NCBI GenBank assembly: GCA_020310875.1
Contig: CM035407.1
Coordinates: 91,293,632-91,357,631 of the forward strand
Length of the DNA stretch: 64,000 bases
Origin: Ceratopteris richardii
Taxonomy: Eukaryota > Streptophyta > Polypodiopsida > Polypodiales > Pteridaceae
Reading direction: 5' to 3'
The position numbers and the translations under genes were made by a program. Positions 40,001 to 56,353 of this stretch are shown in pieces. Every line of letters starts with the position of its first letter. The first letter of the stretch is position 1. The notes beneath the pieces are model-generated. The model was given only the letters and a program-made list of their open reading frames with translations, had not been told where the DNA came from and did not search any database.

Positions 40001-40849
40001 TATGACCTCACTTCCCCCCACATTACCCTCTCTCGTTCGGAGAGGAATAGGATCATCCGTCAGGACCTACTACAGATACACGTCAGGGAGACATGGATAG
40101 CACCACGGGAGCCTCTTCCCACAAAGAGGCAACACTACGGAGAGCACTTCCTGACTGTGACAGAGGATGGATTCATTCAGAGACCACGATACGTGGATAC
40201 ATATATGGCACCAGCTGAGAGAGTGGCCATTGGGCAGCTCAGAGTATCCTCACACCAGCTCGAGATTGAGATTGGGCGAGCAACACATACCCCAAGGGAT
40301 GAGCGACTATGCAGGATATGTAGAGAGGAGGTGGAGGACGAGGAGCACTACACATGTAGATGCCACGCATATGAGGACATCAGAGACCGCTACCCACAGC
40401 TCTTCAGGGGGCCTAGAGAGATCAGGGCTTTATTGGGGACAGAGGACCAGCGCCCTCTAGGTCGTTTCCTGGTAGAGCTCAAGCACCGCGGCACATCACT
40501 CCTCCAGCAGCAGATGGAGATACACCTGGCCCCCCCCCCTCAGACTTATATTACAGATTTTTCCAGACCTACATACACTCGTGGGCCCAGCTCGATGCGG
40601 GGTGTCACATTACACAGAGCAGAGGAGCTTAGACGACAGCGTCGACGATCGAGACCCCTTGTCCGGAGAGCTCGTCCACAACAGAGAGAGATTCAGGCGA
40701 TTCACGCACGCCATGACATGGAGATACAGAGACGTCAGCAGCGCACCCCTATCGATTTGGACGCCCAGAGCATTTTGAGGATCGCCATGATGCCTTACCC
40801 ACCGATGCATTATATCCTACACCCACTTCAGGCATTTAGGAGGTTGTGA
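37079..40849 (+). pseudogene. LINE copy B ORF2 (APE endonuclease, reverse transcriptase, CCHC)
   Basis: Counting from GTG 37112 as residue 1, the frame has 1,245 residues. The APE-type endonuclease spans about 1-280, with N7/N9 in WNCNGS, E33 in LTETH, D159/N161 in GDFNART and D269-H270 in GADHAYL. The RT follows, with PGQAGFRRTFSTIDHIF, FVDFRKAFDMVPRERLL, GVKQGFPLSPTLFGLYI and catalytic YADD at 719-722. CRICREEVEDEEHYTCRC starts at 1067. No restriction-like endonuclease is seen. Two nonsense changes (TAC to TAA at about 38756; TGG to TAG at about 39673) are the only breaks. The frame is continuous with ORF1 through one TAG. Confidence 0.92.
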
Positions 40850-41047
40850 TACCATCGTTCCTCCCCTCCCTATGCATATCATATTTGTATCTCACCCATT
40901 GAGCATATAGAGTGCATACCCATAGCACCCCACACCCTTGATGCCAGCTACTATCCCTCCTTTTATACCCGTTTGCAGTACTTACACTTTATTTTCGTTT
41001 TGGATCACAGTGGATTGGATCATACTGATGTATATGTTTTGTCTCAT

Positions 41048-41063
41048 AGGCCGATTTTGGCCT
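41048..41063 (+). other. 3' terminal stem-loop of LINE copy B
   Basis: It is identical to the copy A stem-loop (AGGCC-GATTTT-GGCCT), about 17 bases before the junction with (TC)n. Confidence 0.7.
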
Positions 41064-41078
41064 CTAATAGACGTTAAA

Positions 41079-42412
<1,334 letters not shown>

Positions 42413-42414
<2 letters not shown>

Positions 42415-43276
42415 GGCTCCCAAGCTGGAGGAACAGTTGGCCACCTTAGAGCATGCCCTCCGAGAGTTGATAGGAAAACACAGACAAGAAGGAGATTTTG
42501 CACTGAACGGGGTTACCCGTAGAGTTGTCTCCCTCGAAGCCAAGGTGGCAACCTTGGAGAAGGAAAACGAATCCCTTCGGGAAGAGCTTCTCGCTACCCG
42601 CAAACAGCACTCACGGGACCTGGAGGAGTTGCACACTGCGCTTAGAGATATGAAAACGAAACTGGACAGCATGCACGAGGAGGGGGAGATCGCTCCACAT
42701 CTAGAGGACATTCGGGTGACTATCAAGAAGGAGTGTATGGAGCTGGAGCAGAACGAGCTTGAGACTAAGAAAGATGGATGGGTCGAGGTTGTCAAAAAGA
42801 ACCTTCGACAGGAGGCAAAGAAGAACAACCACCATGAGGAGATCCACATAGTGCATACCACCATTGAGGAGGAGCGGATGCGACAGGCCCGAAGGCTCAA
42901 TGTTCGCGTCTCCGGCCTCACAGAGACAGACGGATCACCAGAGAAGGACGGGCGTCGCTTGTGCACATTACTTGGATACTGCGCGGATGAGCCTCTCCCT
43001 TTCACCAGAGTATGGAGAGAAGGACGGGACACCACACGGAGCAGAGCACTTATCCTTCAGTTCTCAGATGAGGCCAGGAGGAGAGACTTTCTCAGACGAC
43101 GGGCGATACTACGCACTACACCGGGCACCCCCATCAATTTGGATGACGACCTCACACGGATGCAGGTAGAGCACAGACGGGCATGCATGCCACGTGTCCT
43201 CCAGGCCAGACGAGAGGGACATCGTGCCCTCTACAGAGACGGTCGGATCATCATTGATGGACGGCCCATTGACTAG
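42413..43276 (+). CDS. LINE copy C ORF1 protein
   Basis: The 287-residue frame is intact, with the same coiled coil, RRM-like and C-terminal domains as copy B and scattered substitutions, for example HRQEGDF for HKKEGDS near residue 23. It ends at TAG 43274-43276 with ORF2 continuing in frame. Confidence 0.88.
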
Positions 43277-46200
43277 GGATTCGCGGCCTATGAGACAGCA
43301 CACCAGGAGGTGCACATTGCAGTCTGGAACTGCAATGGATCTTTATGGACACATCCAGGGCGCCTCGAGGAGGTGATGGAGGGCAGAGACATTATCTTCT
43401 TGACAGAGACACACGAGAGCCCGGGGAGGAGCCTACCGAGGATTGAGGGCTATATGTGGGAGTCAGCTCACCGCCCCCCAGATGAGACAGCACACCACAC
43501 GGGGATCAGGAGGAGTAGATGTGCTCTATAGACAGTCGTTACAGCACAAGGTACAGGTGGTAGCCAGAGACCCAGAGGCACGTTTCATGTGGATACGATT
43601 GCAGCTATCAGAGGAGAGAGCAGCGTACTTCGCCGTATGCTATATTGCACCCATTGGTTCACGCTTCACACATTCCCCTGAGAAGCTATCAGGAGGGGAG
43701 GGACCAGACACCACATCGCCATATGACTGCCTCAGTGACACGATTATGGAGTATACCAGGATGGCTGAAGTCTTCCTTGTAGGAGACTTCAATGCCCGCA
43801 CTCAAAGCCACCAGTGTGATATCTACGACTTTGACGACCCTGAGATGCTTCGTACCATAGAGGACATGCCTACACTGAGAGCTTCAGCCGACACCGCTAC
43901 ACCCACCTTATATGGCCGACACTTACTCCAGATGGGAGCAGCACACCGTCTCGTTATATATAATGGGATGGAGAGCTCGCCCACCTCGCGCGGTCTCACC
44001 TGCATTCCACCCACGACACCACAGGGGGGGCAGTGTGGTAGACTATGTTATCGGACCTCCGGAGGCGACACATCTGATCACCTCATTCACTATCCCACCC
44101 TTACCGATTGGAGCTGATCACGCATATCTTGCCCTATCCATTCGCGGCTCACCATGCATACCCCACCCCGTCACCATACAGCCACGAGCCCGTACCACCA
44201 TTCACTTTAGACATGAGCTAGCACATATTCATAGCTCCCATGTTCGAGAGCGCATCTACTCCCTTGATCCCTCTGCCTCCTTGGACACCCTCACCGCCCA
44301 CTTCTCCTCGATCCTCCATACATCCGCTACTCTCAGCTTCCCATACACCACCCACAGCACTGCACATCCGACACGACTGGGGCATACACCCCAGAATAGA
44401 TGGTACGATGAGGAGTGTAGGCGACTATACCGACATCTCAGAGCACAGAGTATCTTGGGATCCATCACAGAGAGGGACGCACGACGACAGATGCGAGCCC
44501 TCACACGCCGGAAGCGGCGAGCTTTCGAGGAGCGACAAGAGGCAGAGTTGATCGACCTTCTCATGAGTAGGGATTGTGCCACCGCGTGGAGGGCACTACG
44601 TGAGCCACGTCCACCTACACCCATAGCAGATCCTTCGACTTGGCACACCTACGCCCAGAGGTTATATGACGTCCCAGGACAGCCACCATTACCGATTCCT
44701 TCCACACCGCGTCCGGTGATATCCACCCTCTTCACAGCAGGCATGGTACGACAGGCCATCCATAGGCTACAGCATGGCCGTTCAGCAGACCACACGGGGC
44801 TACAGGGAGAGCACTTTATATACGCAGAAGATGTAGTTTCCCACTTGATCGCCCATCTCTTCAACCGTGCTTTGGTTGAGGGATTACCCGACTCATGGAC
44901 TATGCATACCATTACACCTATCCATAAGTCAGGCGATATGGACCCAGGGAACTACAGGACTATTATGATAGGCCATATCCTTGCCAAGATCTATGGGGCA
45001 GTACTAGAGGCAGAGCTCAGTACACACACTGAGGCAGCGGGGATCAGACCACCCGGCCAGGCAGGCTTCCGTCGCACTTTCTCCACCATCGACCACATCT
45101 TCGTGCTTCGTTGCTTGATTGAGAGCGCGAAGGCGAGGAAGCAGAGACTATACTGTTGCTTTGTGGATTTCCGCAAAGCCTTCGACATGGTCCCTCGAGA
45201 GAGACTACTACGGAGGCTCCAGGAGTTACAGCTTCCATCAGACATGCTATGGGCCATCCACGCTTTGTATGCACGAGTCACAGGCAGGGTACGCTGCCCC
45301 GGCGGTCTATCTGACAGCCTTGTTAGCACCATTGGTGTGAAACAAGGTTGCACTCTCTCACCCACTCTCTTCGGTCTCTACATCGACGAGATCACGGAGT
45401 ATATACAGCAAGCAGGAGGGCGAGGAGGAGACCTCGGAGGTACACCAGTACATATCCTATTATATGCTGATGACATTGTCCTGCTCTCAGAGTCACAGGA
45501 GGGGTTGCAGTCACATTTACAGGCGCTCGATACCTTTTGCATGGAGAGAGGACTCACAGTGAACCTTGGCAAGACCAAGGTCATGATCTTCCATACCTCC
45601 AGGACAGTACGCCATCACTCCTCTTTCAAAGCAGCTGGAGGACAGATTGAGGTAGTGGACTCCTACGTCTACCTAGGTATCACCTTCTCGGGCAGCACAG
45701 GGGTATTCACCATGGCACAGGCTGCGAGAGATAGATTGACGCGAGGTTATGCGGCACTTGCAGGATTGGAGAGACGCTGCTTTCAGACACATTTTCAGGA
45801 GCCCCGGACTAAGGGGTGGCTCTTTGACACTCTAGTGACACCCGCATTGATGTACGCAGCAGAGCAATATGGGCACCAGGGATCACAGAGGCGATGTGGA
45901 CGCAGATTGAGAGGCCCCAGATCACCATGATATCACGCTTGCTGCTCAGCAAGCCCTCCGTTCCACATGACATTATACGAGCTGAGCTTGGCACACCACC
46001 GATGCTAGTGGAGGCCCTCTTCCAGTTGGTGACCTTTATTCTGAGAGTCAGAGAGCTCCCCACTAGCCGACTCACCAGGCTTGCATTTGAGAGCTCTAGA
46101 CATTTGGCAGAGACAGGGCATGAGAGAGTATGGTATGCACAGACTTACCGATGGTTAGCAGACCATGGCATGAGCATTACGGATCTCCCCCCTTTTCAGT

Positions 46201-47054
46201 ATGACCTCTCTTCCCCCCACATTACCCTCTCTCGTTCGGAGAGGAATAGGATCATCCGTCAGGACCTACTACAGATACACGTCAGGGAGACATGGATAGC
46301 ACCACGGGAGCCTCTTCCCACAAAGAGGCAACACTACAGAGAGCACTTCCTGACTGTGACAGCGGATGGTTTCATTCAGAGACCACGATACATGGATACA
46401 TATATGGCACCAGCTGAGAGAGTGGCCATTGGGCAGCTCAGAGTATCATCACACCAGCTCGAGATTGAGATTGGGCGAGCCACACATACCCCCAGGGATG
46501 AGCGATTATGCAAGATATGTAGAGAGGAGGTGGAGGACGAGGAGCACTACACATGTAGATGCCAGGCATATGAGGACATCAGAGACCGCTACCCACAGCT
46601 CTTCAGGGGGCCTAGAGAGATCAGGGCTTTATTGGGGACAGAGGACCAGCGCCCTCTAGGTCGTTTCCTAGTAGAGCTCCAGCACCGTCGCGCATCATTC
46701 CTCTGGCAGCAGATGGAGATACACCTGACCCCCCCCCCCCCCCTTCAGACTTATATTACAGATTTTTTCAGACCCACATACACTCGAGGGCCAAGCTCCA
46801 TGCGGGGTGTCACATTACAGAGAGCAGAGGAGCTTAGACGACAGCGTCGACGACCGAGACCCCTTGTCCGGAGAGCTCGTCCACATCAGAGAGAGATTCA
46901 GGCGATTCACGCACGCCATGACATGGAGATACAGAGACGTCAGCAGCGCACCCCTATCGATTTGGATGCCCAGAGCATTTTGAGGATCGCCATGATGCCT
47001 TACCCACCGATGCATTATATCCTACACCCACTCCAGGCATTTAGGGGGTTGTGA
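43277..47054 (+). pseudogene. LINE copy C ORF2
   Basis: All endonuclease, RT and CCHC motifs are present, including VKQGCTLSPTLFGLYID, LLYADDIVLLSES (near 45465) and CKICREEVEDEEHYTCRC. Three length changes break the frame: an extra base in a C-run near 43477, an extra G in a G-run near 44025, and an insertion near 45863 (GCAGAGCAATATGG against GCAGCAGTATGG in D). Two of the three lie in homopolymer runs, so sequencing error should be excluded. Confidence 0.9.
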
Positions 47055-47284
47055 TACCATCGAGCCTCCCCTCCCTATGCATATCATATTTGTATCTCAC
47101 CCATTGAGCACATAGAGTGCATACCCATAGCACCAAACACCCTTGATACCAGCTACTATCCCACCTTTTATACCCGTTTGCAGTACTCACACTTTATTTT
47201 CGTTTTGGATCACAGTGGATTGGATCATACTGATGTATATGTTTTGTCTCATAGGCCGATTTTGGCCAATAATAGACGTTAAAA

Positions 47285-48820
<1,536 letters not shown>

Positions 48821-49684
48821 ATGGCTCCCAAGCTGGACGAACAGTTGGCCACCTTAGAGCATGCCCTCCGAGAGTTGATAGGAAAACACAAGAAAGAAGG
48901 AGATTCTGCACTGAACGGGGTTACCCGTAGAGTTGTCGCCCTCGAAACCAAGGTGACAACCTTGGAGAAGGAAAACGAATCCCTTCGGGAAGAGCTTCTC
49001 GCTACCCACAAGCAGCACTCACGGGACCTGGAGGAGTTGCACAATGCGCTTACTGATATGAAAACGAAACTGGACAGCATGCACGAGGAGGGGGAGATCG
49101 CTCCACATCTAGAGGACATTCGGGTGACCATCAAGAAGGAGTGTATGGAGGTGGTGCAGAACGAGCTTGAGACTAAGAAAGATGGATGGGTCGAGGTTGT
49201 CAAAAAGAACCTTCGACAGGAGGCAAAGAAGAACAACCACCATGAGGAGATCCACATAGTGCATACCACCATTGAGGAGGAGCGGATGCGACAGGCCCGC
49301 AGGCTCAATGTTCGCGTCTCCGGCCTCACAGAGACAGACGGTTCACCAGAGCAGGACGGGCGTCGCTTGTGCACATTACTTGGATACCGCGCGGATGAGC
49401 CTCTTCCTTTCACCAGAGTATGGAGAGCAGGACGGGACACCACACGGAGCAGAGCACTTATCCTTCAGTTCTCAGATGAGGCCAGGAGGAGAGACTTTCT
49501 CAGACGACGGGCGGTACTACGCACTACACCGGGCACCCCCATCTATTTGGATGACGACCTCACACGGATGCAGGTAGAACACAGACGGGCATGCATGCCA
49601 CGTGTCCTCCAGGCAAGACGGGAGGGACATCGTGCCCTCTACAGAGACGGTCGGATCATCATTGATGGACGGCCCATTGACTAA
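48821..49684 (+). CDS. LINE copy D ORF1 protein
   Basis: The 287-residue frame is intact, starting at MAPKLDEQLATLEHALREL. The open frame extends further upstream to 48704, but the ATG at 48821 is the one shared by all copies. The stop is TAA (49682-49684), where the other three copies have TAG. ORF2 continues in the same frame. Confidence 0.88.
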   Translation: MAPKLDEQLATLEHALRELIGKHKKEGDSALNGVTRRVVALETKVTTLEKENESLREELLATHKQHSRDLEELHNALTDMKTKLDSMHEEGEIAPHLEDIRVTIKKECMEVVQNELETKKDGWVEVVKKNLRQEAKKNNHHEEIHIVHTTIEEERMRQARRLNVRVSGLTETDGSPEQDGRRLCTLLGYRADEPLPFTRVWRAGRDTTRSRALILQFSDEARRRDFLRRRAVLRTTPGTPIYLDDDLTRMQVEHRRACMPRVLQARREGHRALYRDGRIIIDGRPID

Positions 49685-52600
49685 GGATTCGCGGCCTATG
49701 AGACAGCACAGCAGGAGGTGCACATTGCAATCTCGAACTGCAATGGATCTTTATGGACACATCCAGGGCGACTCGAGGAGGTGATGGAGGGCAGAGACAT
49801 TATCTTCTTGACAGAGACACACGAGAGCCCGGGGAGGAGCCTACCGAGGATTGAGGGCTATATGTGGGAGTCAGCTCACCGCCGTCAGATGAGACAGCAC
49901 ACCACGCGAGGATCAGGAGGAGTAGCCGTGCTCTATAGACAGTCGTTACAGCACAGGGTACAGGTGGTAGCCAGAGACCCAGAGGCACGTTTCATGTGGA
50001 TACGCTTGCAGCTATCAGAGGAGAGAGCAGCGTACTTCGCCGTATGCTATATTGCACCCATTGGTTCACGCTTCACACATTCCCCTGAGCAGCCATCAGG
50101 AGGGGAGGGACCAGACACCACATCGCCATATGACTGCCTCAATGACACGATTATGGAGTATACCGGGATGGGTGAAGTCTTCCTTGTAGGAGACTTCAAT
50201 GCCCGCACTCAGAGCCACCAGTGTGATATCTACGACCTTGACGACCCTGAGATGCTTCGTACCATAGAGGACATGCCTACACTCAGAGCCTCAGCCGACA
50301 CTGCCACACCCACCTTATATGGCCGACACTTACTCCAGATGGGAGCAGCACACTGTCTCGTTATATATAATGGGATGGGGAGCTGGCCCACCTCGCGCGG
50401 TCTCACCTGCATTCCACCCACGACACCACAGGGGGGCAGTGTGGTAGACTATGTTATCGGACCCCCGGAGGCGACACATCTGATCACCTCATTCACTATC
50501 CCACCCTTACCGATTGGAGCTGATCACGCATATCTTGCCCTATCCATTCGCGGCTCACCATGCATACCCCACCCCGTCACCACACAACCACGAGCCCGTG
50601 CCACCATTCACTTTAGTCATGAGCTAGCACATATCTATAGCTCCCATGTTCGAGAGCGCATCTACTCCCTTGATCCCTCTGCCTCCTTGGACACCCTCAC
50701 CGCCCACTTCTCCTCGATCCTCCATACATCTGCTACTCTCAGCTTCCCATACACCACCCACAGCACTGCACATCCGACACGGCTAGGGCATACACCCCAG
50801 AATAGATGGTACGATGAGGAGTGTAGGCGACTATACCGACATCTCAGAGCACAGAGTATCTTGGGATCCATCACAGAGAGGGAGGCACGACGACAGATGC
50901 GAGCCCTCACACACCGGAAGCGGCAAGCTTTCGAGGAGCGACAGGAGGCAGAGTTGATCGACCTTCTCATGAGTAGGGATTGTGCCACCGCGTGGAGGGC
51001 ACTACGTGAGCCACGTCCACCTACACCCATAGCCGATCCTTCGACTTGGCACACCTACGCCCAGAGGTTATATGACGTCCCAGGACAGCCACCATTACCG
51101 ATTCCTTCCACACCGCGTCCGCTGATATCCACCCTCTTCACAGCAGGCATGGTACGACAGGCCATCCATAGGCTACAGCATGGCCGTTCAGGAGACCACA
51201 CGGGGCTACAGGGAGCACTTTATATACGCAGCAGATGTAGTTTCCCACTTGATCGCCCATCTCTGCAACCGTGCTTTGGTTGAGGGATTACCCGACTCAT
51301 GGACTATGCATACCATTACGCCTATCCATAAGTCCGGTGATATGATGGACCCAGGGAACTACAGGACTATTATGATAGGCCATATCCTGGCCAAGATCTA
51401 TGGGGCAGTACTAGAGGCAGAGCTCAGTACACACGCTGAGGCAGCGGGGATCAGAGCACCCGGCCAGGCAGGCTTCCGCCGCACTTTCTCCACCATCGAC
51501 CACATCTTCGTGCTTCGTTGCTTGATTGAGAGCGCGAAGGCGAGGAAGCAGAGACTATACTGTTGCTTTGTGGATTTCCGCAAAGCCTTCGACATGGTCC
51601 CTCGAGAGAGACTACTACGGAGGCTCCAAGAGTTACAGCTTCCATCAGACATGCTATGGGCCATCCACGCTTTGTGTGCACGAGTCACAGGAAGGGTACG
51701 CTGCCCCGGCGGTCTATCAGACAGCCTTGTTAGCACCATTGGTGTGAAACAAGGTTGCCCCCTCTCACCCACTCTCTTCGGTCTCTACATCGACGAGATC
51801 ACGGAGTATATACAGCGAGCAGGAGGGAGAGGAGGAGACATCGAAGGTACGCAAGTACATATCCTATTATATGCTGATGACATTGTCCTTCTCTCAGAGT
51901 CAAAGGAGGGGTTGCAGTCACATTTACAGGCGCTCGATACCTTTTGCATGGAGAGAGGACTCACAGTGAACCTTGGCAAGACCAAGGTCATGATCTTCCA
52001 TACCTCCAGGACAGTACGCCATCGCGCCTCTTTCACAGCAGCTGGAGGACAGATAGAGGTAGTGGACTCCTACGTCTACCTAGGTATCACCTTCTCGGGC
52101 AGCACAGGGGTATTCTCCATGGCACAGGCTGCGAGAGATAGATTGACGCGAGGTTATGCAGCACTTGCAGGATTGGAGAGACGCTGCTTTCTGACACATT
52201 TTCAGGAGCCCCGGACTAAGGGGTGGCTCTTTGACACTCTAGTGACACCCGCATTGATGTACGCAGCAGCAGTATGGGCACCTGGGATCACAGAGGCGAT
52301 GTGGAAACAGATTGAGAGGCCCCAGATCACCATGATATCACGCTTGCTGCGCAGCAAGCCCTCCGTTCCACATGACATTATACGAGCTGAGCTTGGCACA
52401 CCACCGATGCTAGTGGAGGCCCTCTTCCAGTTGGTGACCTTTATTCTGAGAGTCAGTGAGCTCCCCACTAGCCGACTCACCAGGCTTGCATTTGAGAGCT
52501 CTAGACATTTGGCAGAGACAGGGCATGAGAGAGTATGGTATGCACAGACTTACCGATGGTTAGCAGACCATGGCATGAGCATTACAGATCTCCCCCCTTT

Positions 52601-53460
52601 TCAGTATGACCTCTCTTCCCCCCACATTACCCTCTCTCGTTCGGAGAGGAATAGGATCATCCGTCAGGACCTACTACAGATACACGTCAGGGAGACATGG
52701 ATAGCACCACGAGAGCCTCTTCCCACAAAGAGGCAACACTACAGAGAGCACTTCCTGACTGTGACAGCGGATGGTTTCATTCAGAGACCACGATACATGG
52801 ATACATATATGGCACCAGCTGAGAGAGTGGCCATTGGGCAGCTCAGAGTATCATCACACCAGCTCGAGATTGAGATTGGGCGAGCCACACATACCCCCAG
52901 GGATGAGCGATTATGCAGGATATGTAGAGAGGAGGTGGAGGACGAGGAGCACTACACATGTAGATGCCAGGATATGAGGACATCAGAGACCGCTACCCAC
53001 AGCTCTTCAGGGGGCCTAGAGAGATCAGGGCTTTATTGGGGACAGAGGACCAGCGCCCTCTAGGTCGTTTCCTAGTAGAGCTCCAGCACCACCGCGCATC
53101 ACTCCTCCAGCAGCAGATGGAGATACACCTGGCCCCCCCCCCCCCCCCCCCCAGACTCATATTACAGATTTTTTCAGACCCACATACACTCGAGGGCCCA
53201 GCTCGATGCGGGGTGTCACATTACACAGAGCAGAGGAGCTTAGACGACAGCGTCGACGACCGAGACCCCCTGTCCGGAGAGCTCGTCCACATCAGAGAGA
53301 GATTCAGGCGATTCACGCACGCCAAGACATGGAGATACAGAGACGTCAGCAGCGCACCCCTATCGATTTGGACGCCCAGAGCATTTTGAGGATCGCCATG
53401 ATGCCTTACCCACCGATGCATTATATCCTACACCCACTCCAGGCATTTAGGGGGTTGTGA
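49685..53460 (+). pseudogene. LINE copy D ORF2
   Basis: The endonuclease and N-terminal part are intact to about 51220, where two bases are missing (CAGGGAGCAC against CAGGGAGAGCAC). The RT with VKQGCPLSPTLFGLYID and LLYADDIVLLSES is intact in the next frame. A one-base deletion near 52972 disrupts the sequence just after the CCHC motif. The C-run near 53135-53153 is long and adds a third shift. It has no premature stop within frames. Confidence 0.9.
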
Positions 53461-53694
53461 CACCATCGAGCCTCCCCTCCCTATGCATATCATGTTTGTA
53501 TCTCACCCATTGAGCATATAGAGTGCATACCCATAGCACCCCACACCCTTGATGCCAGCTACTATCCCTCCTTTTATACCCGTTTGTAGTACTCACACTT
53601 TATTTTCGTTTTGGATCACAGTGGATTGGATCATACTGATGTATATGTTTTGTCTCATAGGCCGATTTTGGTCTCTAATAGACGTTAAAAAGTC

Positions 53695-53839
<145 letters not shown>

Positions 53840-53859
53840 CCCTTGTCTACAGCAACAAC

Positions 53860-54606
53860 ATGGAAGGCAGGAAAAGCTTTGCCTCTGCCCTGTTGCACCA
53901 GCCGCTCTCTATACCAGCCCCAGTCAACAAACCAACAGCATGGGAGTCTTACTTACTCCAAGAACTGAAGAAACTCCAAGGAGAAATGGCAGCAATGAAG
54001 CAGGAAATTAATAAGAAAGATGAACAAATAGCCAGATTGCAACAAAACCTTGATGAAACACAAGGAAACAGCCAGCAAACAGGAGCTGAATCACCAAATA
54101 AAGTCGACTTGGCAACACAATTATCCGAGGTAAAACTATCCAGCTCTACACATTTTTCAAAAGAAGTAATGTCTGTGGTAAAGGAGCAGGAATTGGTGGA
54201 CAGCAACAAGAAAGTTATCAGGATTGGAGGCCTCCCCCTAGGATGGGACACAGAGGACATCGCACCCGAGTTAAAAGATGACTGCATCCTTGAAACAGAA
54301 GTACTAGAAGCACAACTAACCAAGGTGGTCCCCTTCATCAATCTAGGGTCTCCGGTCTTCATCACACCCAAAGGAACTCAGGCAAGGGTAAGCTATTTTG
54401 ACATGTCAGATAAGATAGCTGTCATGAAGCAAGCAAAGTCACTACAAGGTACTAAAGTATGGATAGCATATGAACTCACCCCACTCCAACTTAAAAATCG
54501 ACAAGCAGAGTTAACTAAAGTCAGAGAAGCCAAGAAGAATGGAAAGTGGGCAGTATACAGAGGCGGTCAAGCTATTATCAGAGATTTTCATACCCATACC
54601 ACATAG
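53860..54606 (+). CDS. Element E ORF1-like RNA-binding protein
   Basis: This intact 248-residue protein has a coiled coil at about residues 28-70 (LLQELKKLQGEMAAMKQEI, KDEQIARLQQNLDE) and a polar linker. An RRM-like part follows from about 118 (VIRIGGLPLGWDTEDI, ARVSYFDMSDKIAVMKQAK). The C-terminal domain at about 200-248 has LTPLQLKNRQAELTKVREAK and WAVYRGGQAIIRDF. The ending parallels ARREGHRALYRDGRIIIDG of LINE A-D ORF1, but overall sequence is different, so it comes from another LINE lineage. The family role is to bind element RNA. The intact frame in such a repeat-rich place suggests recent activity or selection. Confidence 0.8.
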   Translation: MEGRKSFASALLHQPLSIPAPVNKPTAWESYLLQELKKLQGEMAAMKQEINKKDEQIARLQQNLDETQGNSQQTGAESPNKVDLATQLSEVKLSSSTHFSKEVMSVVKEQELVDSNKKVIRIGGLPLGWDTEDIAPELKDDCILETEVLEAQLTKVVPFINLGSPVFITPKGTQARVSYFDMSDKIAVMKQAKSLQGTKVWIAYELTPLQLKNRQAELTKVREAKKNGKWAVYRGGQAIIRDFHTHTT

Positions 54607-54657
54607 GAAGAAACAGCTATCTCCCTCATTTGTAATATATATTGATGTAATTTTGAA

Positions 54658-54678
54658 ACTCTTATGAGTCATAAGAGT
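54658..54678. repeat. 21-nt palindrome in the element E 3' UTR
   Basis: The arms ACTCTTATGA and TCATAAGAGT are exact reverse complements around a single central G. It lies 52 bp after the stop codon. Confidence 0.8.
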
Positions 54679-54792
54679 GCTTTGGAAGCCACATCCCCCC
54701 CCTTTTATTTTGATTTTTCCCTTTTATTATAGCCCCTTGAGGGCTTCCCCCCAAGTGGAATGTAATGTTTTGATGTACCTGATCGGTCCCAT

Positions 54793-54808
54793 AGGTCGAC
54801 TTCGGCCT
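54793..54808 (+). other. 3' terminal stem-loop of element E
   Basis: AGGTC-GACTTC-GGCCT can fold like the LINE A-D stem, with one G-U pair replacing a G-C pair. Loop bases differ (GACTTC against GATTTT). The structure is kept while the sequence changes. Confidence 0.65.
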
Positions 54809-54822
54809 CCCGTGGACGTTAA

Positions 54823-55578
<756 letters not shown>

Positions 55579-55608
55579 CCATCCATCCATCCATCCATCC
55601 ATCCATCC

Positions 55609-55643
<35 letters not shown>

Positions 55644-55790
55644 GATCTATCTATCTATCTATCTATCTATCCATCTATTTATCTATCCGTCTGTCTATCT
55701 GTCTTTTTGTCTATCTGTCTTTTTGTCTATCTATCTGTGTGTGTGCGTGTGTGTGTGTGTATGTGTGTGTGTGTGCATGTATGTGTGTGA
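55579..55790 (+). repeat. (ATCC)n, (ATCT)n and (GT)n microsatellites
   Basis: Seven or eight ATCC units are followed by about 17 ATCT units, degenerate TCTG/TTTG units, and a (GT)n stretch (about 55736-55790). Confidence 0.95.
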
Positions 55791-55915
55791 GCATGCATGA
55801 GTGCACACATGCTCCTTGATACAAGGTTTGAGAAGGGAAAATCCTTATTTTACACTTCAAGGCAAATGCATTTTAATGTAAAATGACATGAAGAAACACC
55901 ATTATGAGACCCCCT

Positions 55916-56126
55916 CACCTATAACGAGAAGCATGGAGCCAAGTTTAAAAGTTTCTGAGAATATCCTCACGCCATGTCAAGAAACCTATCCTCCGTTATT
56001 TTGTTCTATCTTATAATAATGTCCACCTATATCGAGAAGCATGGAGCCAAATTTAAAAGTTTCCGAGAATATCCTCACGCCATGTCAAGAAACCTATCCT
56101 CCGTTCTTTTGTTCTATCTTATAATT
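55916..56126. repeat. 108-bp tandem duplication
   Basis: CACCTATAACGAGAAGCATG at 55916 recurs as CACCTATATCGAGAAGCATG at 56024. The two units differ at only a few positions. Confidence 0.85.
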
Positions 56127-56241
56127 GAAATTTATGATATAATAATGGATCTTATAGTGGAGCATTGGGAAGGTAATGTGGCATTCTAATTGTCAATAGT
56201 GGAAAAGGAGTCTTACCCCTTGGAGAAAAGATTATTTGTGT

Positions 56242-56243
<2 letters not shown>

Positions 56244-56328
<85 letters not shown>

Positions 56329-56353
56329 TACACCCACACACACACACACACAA
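56244..56353. repeat. (TA)n and (CA)n microsatellite
   Basis: About 39 TA units are followed by TACATATATACACCC and about ten CA units. Confidence 0.95.

Larger units (their letters stand above)
48821..53694 (+). mobile_element. LINE copy D
   Basis: This is a full-length copy with intact ORF1 and an ORF2 broken by three frameshifts but no internal nonsense codon. Its 3' stem-loop (53659-53674) has one G-T wobble. The tail GACGTTAAAAAGTC passes into a TTTC/TC tract. Confidence 0.95.
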
